A stretch of 18,025 bases of DNA from Burkholderiales bacterium (GTDB taxonomy: Bacteria > Pseudomonadota > Gammaproteobacteria > Burkholderiales > Chitinimonadaceae), in contig JAFAKZ010000487.1 of the NCBI GenBank assembly GCA_019234745.1, positions 1 to 18,025 on the forward strand, written 5' to 3'. This document shows, one piece after another, positions 7,595 to 14,534 of the stretch. A program made the translations under genes and the position numbers. The notes beneath the pieces are model-generated. The model ran no database searches, had not been told where the DNA came from, and saw only the letters and a program-made list of their open reading frames with translations. Positions within the stretch are counted from its first letter, which is position 1. Every line of letters starts with the position of its first letter.

Positions 7595-8233
7595 ATGAAA
7601 ACCCGCGACCGCATCGTCCAGGAAAGCCTGCTGCTGTTCAACCAGCACGGCGAGCGCCCGATCACGACCAACCATATCGCGGCCCACCTGGGCATCAGCC
7701 CCGGCAATCTGTACTACCACTTCCGCAACAAGGAAGAGATCATCTTCCAGATCTTCTGCCAGTATCAGGACTATATGCGCGAACACCTGCGCATCCCTGA
7801 AACGCGCGTGCTGGAAGCGGAAGACCTGGCGCGCTACCTGGACGCGGCCTTCGCCGCCATGTGGCAATACCGCTTCCTGTTCTACGACCTGCCCGGCCTG
7901 CTCTCGCGTAACGACCCCCTGCGCGACGGCTACCATGCCTTTGTACGCAATGAGCTGGCACCACTCCTGGCACAGGCCTTCGCCGAGTTCGCCGGCATCG
8001 GCTTCCTGTCGGTGCAGCAGCGCGACATCGCACCGCTGGCCACCAATGCCTGGATGATCGTGAAGTTCTGGTTCCCGTTCCAACAGACCATCCACCCGGA
8101 CACGCCCATCAGCGAGGAGACGAGCCGTCTGGGCATCCGTCAGGTGCTGTCGCTGATGAAGCCCTTCGTCCAGCCGGATTTCGCCGAACGCTTCGCGGCG
8201 ATGGAAGCGCGCTACGCGCCAATGACCACGTAG
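7595..8233 (+). CDS. TetR/AcrR family transcriptional regulator
   Basis: The 212-residue product begins MKTRDRIVQESLLLF. Its helix-turn-helix lies at about residues 23-45 (TTNHIAAHLGISPGNLYYHF), followed by KEEI, a classic TetR DNA-binding domain. The ligand-binding C-terminus is rich in aromatic residues (MWQYRFLFYDL, VKFWFPFQQ), which would suit a hydrophobic effector. The frame is open upstream to 7403, but that part overlaps the SRP RNA and reads as non-protein. ATG 7562 is the serious alternative because AGGG (7553-7556) lies 5 bases before it, whereas ATG 7595 has no clear Shine-Dalgarno. I prefer 7595 because the family usually begins just before the first helix. The stop codon TAG is part of the REP element that follows. 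Target genes are unknown; the lao-like operon is one possibility. Confidence 0.9.
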   Translation: MKTRDRIVQESLLLFNQHGERPITTNHIAAHLGISPGNLYYHFRNKEEIIFQIFCQYQDYMREHLRIPETRVLEAEDLARYLDAAFAAMWQYRFLFYDLPGLLSRNDPLRDGYHAFVRNELAPLLAQAFAEFAGIGFLSVQQRDIAPLATNAWMIVKFWFPFQQTIHPDTPISEETSRLGIRQVLSLMKPFVQPDFAERFAAMEARYAPMTT

Positions 8234-8310
8234 GTTGGGTAGAGCGCAGCGAAACCCAACGTACTAGGCTTTCGGCAGAACTGTTGGGTTTCGCTGCGCT
8301 CTACCCAACC
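8230..8310. repeat. REPIN-like inverted pair of REP hairpins (copy 2)
   Basis: Two 28-base arms (8233-8260 and 8283-8310) are exact reverse complements separated by 22 bases. The left unit begins with GTAG (8230-8233) and forms its own stem GTTGGGT/ACCCAAC (8234-8240 with 8254-8260). Compared with copy 1 at 4294-4376 the unit has the same 30-base length, and the C-G closing pair is replaced by T-A, a compensatory change. The element fills the gap between the convergent TetR and thioredoxin genes and could act as a bidirectional 3' structure. Confidence 0.85.
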
Positions 8311-8329
8311 GACGACGCGCTGACCAATC

Positions 8330-8794
8330 TCAATTCGCGGCCTTCGCCCTGGCCACCACATCACGGAAGAAACCGTACACGCCGTCCTCGTTCATGCTGC
8401 GCGCATCGGCCAGCTCACCAGCCTTGGTCGCATACAGCACTTCATTGTCCGGTGACAACACGACCACGGCCGGAATACCCTTCTTGATCGGGTCGCCGTA
8501 CACGGTAACGATGTCGAGATTCTTGTCGAAGTGGCCGACGTCGATCTTCACGACATTGAAGGCCTGCTTGATCAGACCGGCATTCTTCTCCGTCTTCAAG
8601 GCCTGGTTGAGCGCACGGCAATCCGGGCACCAGTTGGCGCCGAACACGAGCAGCACAGGCTTGTTGCTGCGGTGCGCATCGACCAGAGCCTGTTTGACAT
8701 CGGCCTTGGCGTCCGCCTGCTCGTCGTAGGGCAAGTCTGCGGCACTTGCCGCCAAGCCAAGGGCCAACAGCGCGGCAAGGATCAATCGTTTCAT
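8330..8794 (-). CDS. Exported thioredoxin-fold protein
   Basis: The 154-residue protein has a Sec signal peptide (MKRLILAALLALGLAASA, cleavage near residue 18-19), so it is probably periplasmic. The thioredoxin fold carries the redox motif NWCPDCR with C56 and C59, and the cis-proline P108 in KGIPAVVV. It probably reduces or oxidises disulphides in envelope proteins. The CPDC active site does not match the common CGPC (Trx) or CPHC (DsbA) types, so direction and partner cannot be inferred. Its ATG overlaps the TGA of the upstream acetyltransferase by four bases (ATGA, 8791-8794), which indicates translational coupling. The 3' end lies 19 bases from the REPIN. Confidence 0.9.
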   Translation of the reverse strand: MKRLILAALLALGLAASAADLPYDEQADAKADVKQALVDAHRSNKPVLLVFGANWCPDCRALNQALKTEKNAGLIKQAFNVVKIDVGHFDKNLDIVTVYGDPIKKGIPAVVVLSPDNEVLYATKAGELADARSMNEDGVYGFFRDVVARAKAAN

Positions 8795-9327
8795 GTGTTC
8801 TTACTCCCAGCGGCAGCTATGGGCATCGCCGCCGCGTACAAGTCTATGTCTTCCGGGTAGTCCGGCAAGCTTAAGTGCTTCTCGAACGTAAGCCCAAGCT
8901 TGCTCAGTACATGGACCGAGCCGCCGTTGGCAGGTTCCACCAGGCCGATCACGCGGCGGATGCCGTGTTGCGCCACCTCGTACTGCATGGCGGCACGCGC
9001 GCTTTCCGTGGCGTAACCCTTGCCCCAGCAATCGGGCAGGAAACGGTAGCCGACGTCGATCTCGTTCATGTCCTCCAAGAATTTCAACCCGCTGAAGCCC
9101 ACCAGGCGGCCCGTGCTGCGTTCGATGCAGGCCAGACGACCAAAACCGTGGACAGCATAGTCACGCAGCTGGCGCGCAGACAGCAGCTCGCGTACTTCCT
9201 CGACCGTGCTGCGTGGCGCTTCACCCGTATAGCGGATGACCTCAGGGAGGGACACAAGAGGCAGGAATGCCTCGGCGTCGTCGAGTGTGAAGCGGCGCAG
9301 GATGAGTTGCGGCGTGTGCAATTCCAT
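8791..9327 (-). CDS. GNAT family N-acetyltransferase (RimJ/RimL type)
   Basis: The 178-residue product starts MELHTPQLILRRFTLDDAEA, the usual opening of RimJ/RimL-like acetyltransferases. The acetyl-CoA pyrophosphate-binding motif A is WGKGYATESA at residues 101-110, followed by the N-terminal end of the next helix, and the NGGSVHVLSKLGL segment matches motif B. The enzyme would transfer acetyl from acetyl-CoA to an amine, such as a protein N-terminus or a small molecule; the substrate is unknown. The frame continues upstream to 9420, but those 31 residues are low-complexity and unlike the family, so ATG 9327 is preferred, although its Shine-Dalgarno is poor. It is the first gene of a two-gene unit with the exported thioredoxin-like protein. 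Confidence 0.88.
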   Translation of the reverse strand: MELHTPQLILRRFTLDDAEAFLPLVSLPEVIRYTGEAPRSTVEEVRELLSARQLRDYAVHGFGRLACIERSTGRLVGFSGLKFLEDMNEIDVGYRFLPDCWGKGYATESARAAMQYEVAQHGIRRVIGLVEPANGGSVHVLSKLGLTFEKHLSLPDYPEDIDLYAAAMPIAAAGSKNT

Positions 9328-9447
9328 GGTGGTCTGGCGGTACAACAGGGGACGCCCATGGTACACGCCCCCAAGCCCCGCCGTGCGGGTTTCGCGCGGA
9401 GGGGTATGGGTAGATGCCACTTTCGGGTCAAGAATCGTGGCGTGCCG

Positions 9448-9644
9448 CTGACCAGTCCCCTCCCCTTGTAGTCAGGGGGAGGGTTCCCGGGACCGTGCAA
9501 CCCGGACCTAGGGTGGGGGTAAGCGCGGAGCGCGTATCGAACATATGCCCTTATTAACTACATCGCACTCACCGCAGGTAGCGGTTGTTGATACCATCCC
9601 CATCCGAACCTTCCCCCTGCAAGCAAGGGGCAGGAGCCGGTCAG
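9448..9644. repeat. Degenerate inverted-repeat element (REP/MITE-like) in a gene-free region
   Basis: Two 39-base arms, 9448-9486 and the reverse complement of 9606-9644, begin CTGACC, end GGTTC and match at 29 of 39 positions without gaps. The left arm contains its own hairpin CCCTCCCC/GGGGAGGG (9458-9465 with 9476-9483). The spacer is about 119 bases and shows no coding sequence. The surrounding gap, 9328-9687, otherwise holds nothing I can identify. It separates the ends of two same-strand units: the lao-like operon stops at 9688 and the acetyltransferase starts at 9327. Confidence 0.55.
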
Positions 9645-9687
9645 TGAGACTAGAGACGTCTACGCCCCTAGCCATCACAGGTCGGTA

Positions 9688-11301
9688 CTAGCTGTGCGCC
9701 TTGCCCGTCAGCTGATCAGCCAGCCTTGTCGCATTGCGCGCCGTCAGACCATAGATGGACAGCTGCGGGTTTGCACCGATTGAGGTCGGGAAGATGGAGC
9801 CGTCCATCACGTAGAGGCCATCTACCGCATGCGCCTTGCCGTCGCTGTTCACCACCCCATGCTCGGCCCCCTTGCCCATGCCGCAGCCGCCCATCACGTG
9901 GGCCGACACGACCTTGGCGCGCAGGATCTGCATGGGCAGCGCCATAATGCCGGCGCGCGCCTCGGCCCAGCTCGAATAGCCTTCCGTGGACACGTCCTCG
10001 TGGATGGGCAGGACGCGCGTGGCGCCGGCAGCGAACTGCACCTCGGCCATGCTCAGGTAGGCGCGGCGCATGCCGTCCCACACATAGTCGCTGATCGGGT
10101 AGTCCAAGAGCGGCGTACCGTCCGACTTCAGCCCCACCGTACCACCCACACTTTCTTCGTGGAAGCCGTCGCGCATCAGGGCCAGCACGACTTGCAGGCG
10201 GTCGAAATGCTTCATCGTGGCGTTATGCTTTTCGCCGAAGCCACTCATGGTGATCGCGGTGAGCACGGGGTGCAGCGGCGGCGTTTCCAGTTTGTAGCCG
10301 ATCACATCGTCGACCGGCTGCGTGTCGAGGAAGTGATCGGAATAGATGCTTTGCGGCGCACCGCTCCACCCTTCCACTTTGTAGGGCATGATGGCGCCGG
10401 AAATATTCACCGGGTGCAGGAAGGTGCGCTTGCCCAGCACGCCGTGCGGGTCGGGCAGCTTGGAGCGCAGCAACAAGGCTGGCGTATTGATGGCGCCACC
10501 GGAGAGCACCACCGTCTTGGCCTTGATGGTGAGGCGCTTGCCCGTGGGGTAGAGGCCGGCAGCATCCATCGCGCTGCACTCCACACCTACTGCGCGGTCG
10601 CCCTCAAACAGCACCTTTTCGGCGCGCGAGTGGGTCAAGAGGGTCGCGCCATGGTCCAGCGCGGCGGGGATGGTCGTCACCAGCATGGACTGCTTGGCGT
10701 TGGCGGCACAGCCCATGCCGCAGTAGCCCAGGTTCAGGCAGCCCTTCACATTGCGGCGGATGCGGTCCCAGTGGATGCCCGTACGGTCCGCGCCCATCAT
10801 CAACACCTGGTTGTTGACGTTCGGGTCCATCTTCCAGTCGATCACGTTGAGGCGCTGCTCGACGCGCTCAAACCAGGGCGCCATGGCGTCCACGTTCAGC
10901 TCTGGCAGGCCCAACCGCTCGCCCCAGTAGGCCAGCGTCGTGGCGGGCGTACGAAAGCTCGACGTCCAGTTCACCGTGGTCGAACCACCGACCGTGCGCC
11001 CTTGCAAGATGGTGATGCCCTTGTCGCGCGTCTGGCGCCCAGCTGACTCCTGGTACAGCGTGGGATAGACATCCGCCTCGTGCAGCTTGAAGTCGCGCGA
11101 GGCATAGCGCAGCGCCCCCTCTTCCACCAGCACCACCTTCAAGCCAGCCTGCGACAGGATCTCCGCGCTGATGCCGCCGCCCGCACCCGTGCCGACGATG
11201 ACGACGTCCGCTTCCAGCGTCTGGTCGTCGTGCAATTCGGCGGCGTCGCGCACATCCCAACGGCCACTCGCCAGGCCTTCTGCAATCAAGTCTTTCGGCA
11301 T
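9688..11301 (-). CDS. laoA: GMC-family flavin oxidoreductase, LaoA-like alcohol dehydrogenase
   Basis: This 537-residue FAD enzyme has the dinucleotide-binding motif GTGAGGG (37-43) ending at E60, and the GMC signature GRTVGGSTTVNWT (101-113). The C-terminal catalytic pair is H468 in HVMGGCGMG and N511 in GANPQ. Three cysteines (C188, C194, C198) are clustered in GCLNLGYCGMGC and could bind metal or form disulphides. It lacks a signal peptide. Only three bases separate it from the Tat-signal protein gene upstream, and an aldehyde dehydrogenase gene precedes that, the order of laoC-laoB-laoA (PA0366-PA0365-PA0364) in P. aeruginosa, where the system oxidises long-chain alcohols. The likely role is alcohol to aldehyde. 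The family assignment is strong; the laoA name rests mainly on gene order. Confidence 0.85.
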   Translation of the reverse strand: MPKDLIAEGLASGRWDVRDAAELHDDQTLEADVVIVGTGAGGGISAEILSQAGLKVVLVEEGALRYASRDFKLHEADVYPTLYQESAGRQTRDKGITILQGRTVGGSTTVNWTSSFRTPATTLAYWGERLGLPELNVDAMAPWFERVEQRLNVIDWKMDPNVNNQVLMMGADRTGIHWDRIRRNVKGCLNLGYCGMGCAANAKQSMLVTTIPAALDHGATLLTHSRAEKVLFEGDRAVGVECSAMDAAGLYPTGKRLTIKAKTVVLSGGAINTPALLLRSKLPDPHGVLGKRTFLHPVNISGAIMPYKVEGWSGAPQSIYSDHFLDTQPVDDVIGYKLETPPLHPVLTAITMSGFGEKHNATMKHFDRLQVVLALMRDGFHEESVGGTVGLKSDGTPLLDYPISDYVWDGMRRAYLSMAEVQFAAGATRVLPIHEDVSTEGYSSWAEARAGIMALPMQILRAKVVSAHVMGGCGMGKGAEHGVVNSDGKAHAVDGLYVMDGSIFPTSIGANPQLSIYGLTARNATRLADQLTGKAHS

Positions 11302-11304
11302 GGC

Positions 11305-11856
11305 TTATTCGTTCCAGTAAGTCTTCATGAATTCAGGCGGGCCGGAGTAGCCGATAGCAGCCCAGGCGTCAGGGTTGCCGTACCAGGCGGCAAAGATGAT
11401 CTGGTGCAGGGCTTGGTAGCCGCTGCGCAGCAATAGCAGCGAGGAGAAGCGCCAACGGCTGAGGAAATGGGCGATGTCCGCGTCATCCGCCTCCTGCCAG
11501 GAAGTGGTGACGCCCACCAGCCAGCGACGCGTCACGCGGCCGTTGAGCAGGGTGAGCAGCTGCTTCACTTCGTCCTGAACCGTGCCCGGCAGTCCGGAGA
11601 TGGCGACATCACAGCCGTGCACGGCCTTCTCCAGGGCGGCGTGCAGCTCCTCGCCATGGCGCGGCAGCGCCCCCTTGAGCATGACGCGCGCGATGGCGGC
11701 CAACGCCGTGCGGCTTTCCGCGTCCAGCACCTTGAACGGCGCCCCGTCGACGGTAAAGAGGGGGTCGGGCCGGATCGGGCCGTAGCCCAGGCGGGCGAGG
11801 CCGAGCACGGCCGCACCGGCGACGCCGGTTTTCAGCAGTTGCCTGCGACTTAACAT
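11305..11856 (-). CDS. laoB: Tat-signal small subunit, LaoB-like
   Basis: The 183-residue protein opens with a twin-arginine signal, MLSRRQLLKTGVAGAAVLGLA, with the SRRxLLK core at residues 3-9. It is therefore expected to be exported folded, perhaps with a partner. The mature part is helical, with several Trp and Arg residues (RRWLVG, SRWRFSS, AAWYGNPDAWAAIGYSGPPEF), similar to gluconate dehydrogenase subunit-3-like proteins. Such small subunits are known to carry Tat signals for leaderless GMC flavoproteins by a hitch-hiker mechanism, which fits the signal-less GMC enzyme directly downstream. Its stop is three bases from that gene's start, and 65 bases separate it from the aldehyde dehydrogenase upstream. 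The Shine-Dalgarno sequence is weak. Confidence 0.8.
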   Translation of the reverse strand: MLSRRQLLKTGVAGAAVLGLARLGYGPIRPDPLFTVDGAPFKVLDAESRTALAAIARVMLKGALPRHGEELHAALEKAVHGCDVAISGLPGTVQDEVKQLLTLLNGRVTRRWLVGVTTSWQEADDADIAHFLSRWRFSSLLLLRSGYQALHQIIFAAWYGNPDAWAAIGYSGPPEFMKTYWNE

Positions 11857-11921
11857 AGCGATAGGTACTCGAAGTACAGGTAATCGAAAGGGCGGCAGCC
11901 ATTCCGGCTGCCACTAGCGTT

Positions 11922-13349
11922 CTAGCGCATCATGAACTTGATCAGCCGCTCAAAGCGCTTGCCATAGGGCGGATGCATCAGCCACAAGCCATTCAAGCGA
12001 CTCTGTGCAAACACGGGCTTCATCTTGGAGAAGGTCTCGAAGCCCTCATGACCGTGGTAGTGCCCCATGCCGGACGGCCCGACGCCGCCGAACGGCAGAT
12101 CGTCCTGGCCCACATGCACGACTGTCTCGTTGATGCCCACGCCACCCGAGATGGTGCTGCTCACCATCTTGCGAATACGCGTGTTGTCGTTGTCGAAGTA
12201 ATAGAGCGCCAGTGGGCGTGGGCGGTCGTTGACCAGCTTGATCGCGTCGTCCAGCGTCTTGTAGCCCAGCACGGGCATGACGGGGCCGAAGATTTCGTCT
12301 TGCATGACGGTCATCTCGTTCGTCGCACCCAGCACCAGCGTGGGGGCCAGCTTGCCGGAAGCCGGGTCGCAGTCCGCCAGGGGAACGACGCGCGCGCCCT
12401 TGCTTTCCGCGTCGCGCAAATAGCCTTGCAGGCGCTCAAGATGGCGGCCGTTCACGACCCTCGAGTAATCCGGGTTGCTCGCCATATTCGGATACCACCT
12501 GGCCACGACCGCTTTCGCCGCCGCCACGAAGGCCTCTTCCTTGCCTTCCTGCACGAGCACATAGTCCGGCGCCACGCAGGTCTGGCCCGCGTTCAGGCAC
12601 TTGCCGAACAGGATGCGCTGGGCGGCAGTATCGATGGGGTAGTCGCCGTGCACGATAGTGGGCGACTTGCCGCCGAGCTCCAAAGTAACGGGTGTGAGGT
12701 TGTCGGCGGCCGCACGCATCACGTGCTTGCCCACTGAGGTGGAGCCCGTGAACAGCAGGTGGTCCCACGGCTGCGAAGCGAATACCTGTGCGACCTCGAC
12801 GCCGCCGTTGACGACAGTCACTTCGTCTTCGCTGAAATACTTGGCCACCAGCTGCCTGAAGGTCTCACCGAAGCGCGGCGTGAACTCGGAAATCTTGATC
12901 ACGGCGCGGTTGCCTGCAGCCAAGGCTACCGTGAGCGGGCCGACGGCCAGGAACAGTGGGTAGTTCCAGGGCACGATGATGCCGACCACGCCCAAGGGTT
13001 GCGGGATGACATGGTTACTGGCCGGCCAGAACCAGATCGACACGCCACGGCGGCGCACACGCATCCAGCGCTTGAGATGCGACAGGGCGTGCGAGATACC
13101 GGCTAAGCTGGGGAATACTTCCAGCGAGCGTGTTTCATGTGGCGAGCGATGGCCGAAGTCCGCGGAAATCGCCGTGGCGATCTCGTCCGTGTGCGTCAGC
13201 AACAGGGTGCGCAGTTTTTCCAAGCGCTCGCGGCGCAGCGCCTCACCCGCGAAAGGGGCGGCATTGTAGGCATCGCGCTGCGTGGCGTAGGCACGTTTGA
13301 GATGCTCCAGCTCAGCCACGTTGCTGTTCGGTTCAAAACCGGGTTGCAT
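11922..13349 (-). CDS. laoC: Coniferyl-type aldehyde dehydrogenase, LaoC-like
   Basis: The 475-residue NAD(P)-dependent aldehyde dehydrogenase oxidises an aldehyde to the acid. The family residues are present: N129 in PWNYP, K152 in KISE, E224 in LELGGKSP and the nucleophile C258 in NAGQTCVAP. Length and the C-terminal LMHPPYGKRFERLIKFMMR fit the coniferyl aldehyde dehydrogenase (CalB) branch, which also includes LaoC of P. aeruginosa. The frame is open upstream to 13508, but ATG 13349 is the start because GGAGGA (13360-13355, minus strand) sits five bases before it. It is the first gene of the operon with the Tat protein and the GMC enzyme. With those neighbours the likely substrate is the aldehyde made by the GMC dehydrogenase, probably a long-chain one (inference). 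Confidence 0.9.
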   Translation of the reverse strand: MQPGFEPNSNVAELEHLKRAYATQRDAYNAAPFAGEALRRERLEKLRTLLLTHTDEIATAISADFGHRSPHETRSLEVFPSLAGISHALSHLKRWMRVRRRGVSIWFWPASNHVIPQPLGVVGIIVPWNYPLFLAVGPLTVALAAGNRAVIKISEFTPRFGETFRQLVAKYFSEDEVTVVNGGVEVAQVFASQPWDHLLFTGSTSVGKHVMRAAADNLTPVTLELGGKSPTIVHGDYPIDTAAQRILFGKCLNAGQTCVAPDYVLVQEGKEEAFVAAAKAVVARWYPNMASNPDYSRVVNGRHLERLQGYLRDAESKGARVVPLADCDPASGKLAPTLVLGATNEMTVMQDEIFGPVMPVLGYKTLDDAIKLVNDRPRPLALYYFDNDNTRIRKMVSSTISGGVGINETVVHVGQDDLPFGGVGPSGMGHYHGHEGFETFSKMKPVFAQSRLNGLWLMHPPYGKRFERLIKFMMR

Positions 13350-13506
13350 TGTTGTCCTCCAATGGCAGTACCGCCATTTCTGGAGAAATATTCTAGAGCA
13401 AACGCTTGGTTGCGCGTTTCTGCGGCGACGCGGGGTCGGGTGAAAATCGGACAGATATCGCCGAATACAAATATTGGCGCCGTTTTGCGCGTATCGTTGC
13501 CGCAAC

Positions 13507-13521
13507 ATGACCGCCGGTCAT
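13507..13521. promoter_or_regulatory. Perfect 15-bp palindrome, candidate operator of the lao-like operon
   Basis: ATGACCG and CGGTCAT flank a single central C, giving a perfect 7-1-7 inverted repeat. It lies about 158 bases upstream of the aldehyde dehydrogenase start, in the 221-base gap before the convergent-side methyltransferase stop (13571). The size and symmetry suit a TetR-type dimer. No -35/-10 pair could be placed confidently beside it; TAGAAT near 13390 (minus strand) is an unsupported -10 candidate. Confidence 0.4.
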
Positions 13522-13570
13522 AACACTCAAGAACCCGGCTTCCTTCCATGACGAACCGCACGAACCGCCC

Positions 13571-14362
13571 TTAGCCCTGCGGCTCACTCCCTTCGTCCGG
13601 AACACCAAAGAGCCGCCGCGTATCGAGGAAAGTCAGGGCCAGTGGAACAGGGGTATGCGATTGGTAACCACGTGCCAATGCAACCGGCATGTTCTTCAAT
13701 CGTTTTTCCATCACGACGATTGAATCGAATACGGTCATCGCATAAAGATTCTTGGCTGCGTAGGAGGCCTCGGCAACCGCGGCGATCGGCGCGTGATACC
13801 ACGCGTGCATACGATCCACCAGTTCTTTCACATACTCGTGGAAGGTACCGGGCTTTCTCAGCCCGCCGCCGTGCATAGGGAAGTAACTGGTGTGCGTGTC
13901 TTCGCATAAGTAGACGCCGCCGTCGACCAGGGCTGGGAACAGCGATTCGAACGTGACGATCTGCTGCTCCATCGTATGGCCACCGTCGTCCAGTACGATG
14001 TCGAACTGCGGATGGACTCGGAGGAAGTTCTCCCAGAAGTCGGGATCGGCCTGGTCGCCAATCCAGATCTCAAAGCCGTCATTCTCAAGCGCCTTGCACG
14101 CCGGATCGATGTCGACCCCGATAATGGTCGCCTGCGGCCCAAAGTACTCGCGCCACATGTGGGCACTGCCCCCGTTTTGCACACCAATTTCCAGAAACTT
14201 GATGGGCTTACCGCGAAAGCGCTGGAATGTACGGTGATAGACGTCGAAGTAGTCGACCCACTTATGGATGACCGGGCCGCTATGACGCATGAAATATTGC
14301 AACAGTGGGTTGGTCTCGGCCTGTACTTCTGTGGGATCGTAGGGGTGCATAATGGTCGCCAT
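13571..14362 (-). CDS. Class I SAM-dependent methyltransferase (CmcI / MycE-like)
   Basis: The 263-residue product has motif I FLEIGVQNGG (residues 56-65), the acidic residue after strand 2 in GVDIDP (D84 or D86), and the strand 4 motif DIVLDDGGHTM (121-131), whose Asp and His residues are used for metal binding in the related CmcI and macrolide-sugar O-methyltransferases. These relatives methylate hydroxyl groups on sugars or small molecules. The acceptor here is unknown, and no sugar or antibiotic biosynthesis gene is nearby. A TTG at 14371 would add three residues; ATG 14362 is preferred, though no Shine-Dalgarno is clear for either. It runs in the same direction as the lao-like operon, 221 bases upstream, and is divergent from the VWA gene. 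Confidence 0.85.
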   Translation of the reverse strand: MATIMHPYDPTEVQAETNPLLQYFMRHSGPVIHKWVDYFDVYHRTFQRFRGKPIKFLEIGVQNGGSAHMWREYFGPQATIIGVDIDPACKALENDGFEIWIGDQADPDFWENFLRVHPQFDIVLDDGGHTMEQQIVTFESLFPALVDGGVYLCEDTHTSYFPMHGGGLRKPGTFHEYVKELVDRMHAWYHAPIAAVAEASYAAKNLYAMTVFDSIVVMEKRLKNMPVALARGYQSHTPVPLALTFLDTRRLFGVPDEGSEPQG

Positions 14363-14445
14363 AGTTTGCAAAGAGATCGCTTCAAGACACGACTGAATTG
14401 CCGAAACAGTTGGACCTCGCGGACAATCGGTGGAATTGCCGTTAC

Positions 14446-14460
14446 GGCGATATGATCGCC
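14446..14460. promoter_or_regulatory. Palindrome between the divergent methyltransferase and VWA genes
   Basis: GGCGAT and ATCGCC form a perfect 6-3-6 inverted repeat with centre ATG, roughly midway in the 172-base intergenic region. It could be an operator shared by both genes. No convincing promoter pair was found around it. Confidence 0.25.
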
Positions 14461-14534
14461 GCAGGACGACGGCCGGATCACATCGACAGGCGTCCGGACA
14501 TGACTTTCGACTTCAATCATAACGCACCGGCCAC

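Noticed and set aside
7229..8095. 288-residue minus-strand frame across the SRP RNA and TetR gene
   Set aside because: It covers a structural RNA and is antisense to a clear TetR protein; there are no motifs.
9829..11046. 405-residue plus-strand frame opposite the GMC gene
   Set aside because: Its composition (His/Arg/Gly-rich) and lack of motifs show a shadow of the conserved minus-strand GMC enzyme.
13350..13508. N-terminal extension of the aldehyde dehydrogenase
   Set aside because: A strong GGAGGA ribosome site five bases before ATG 13349 and family length fix the start there.
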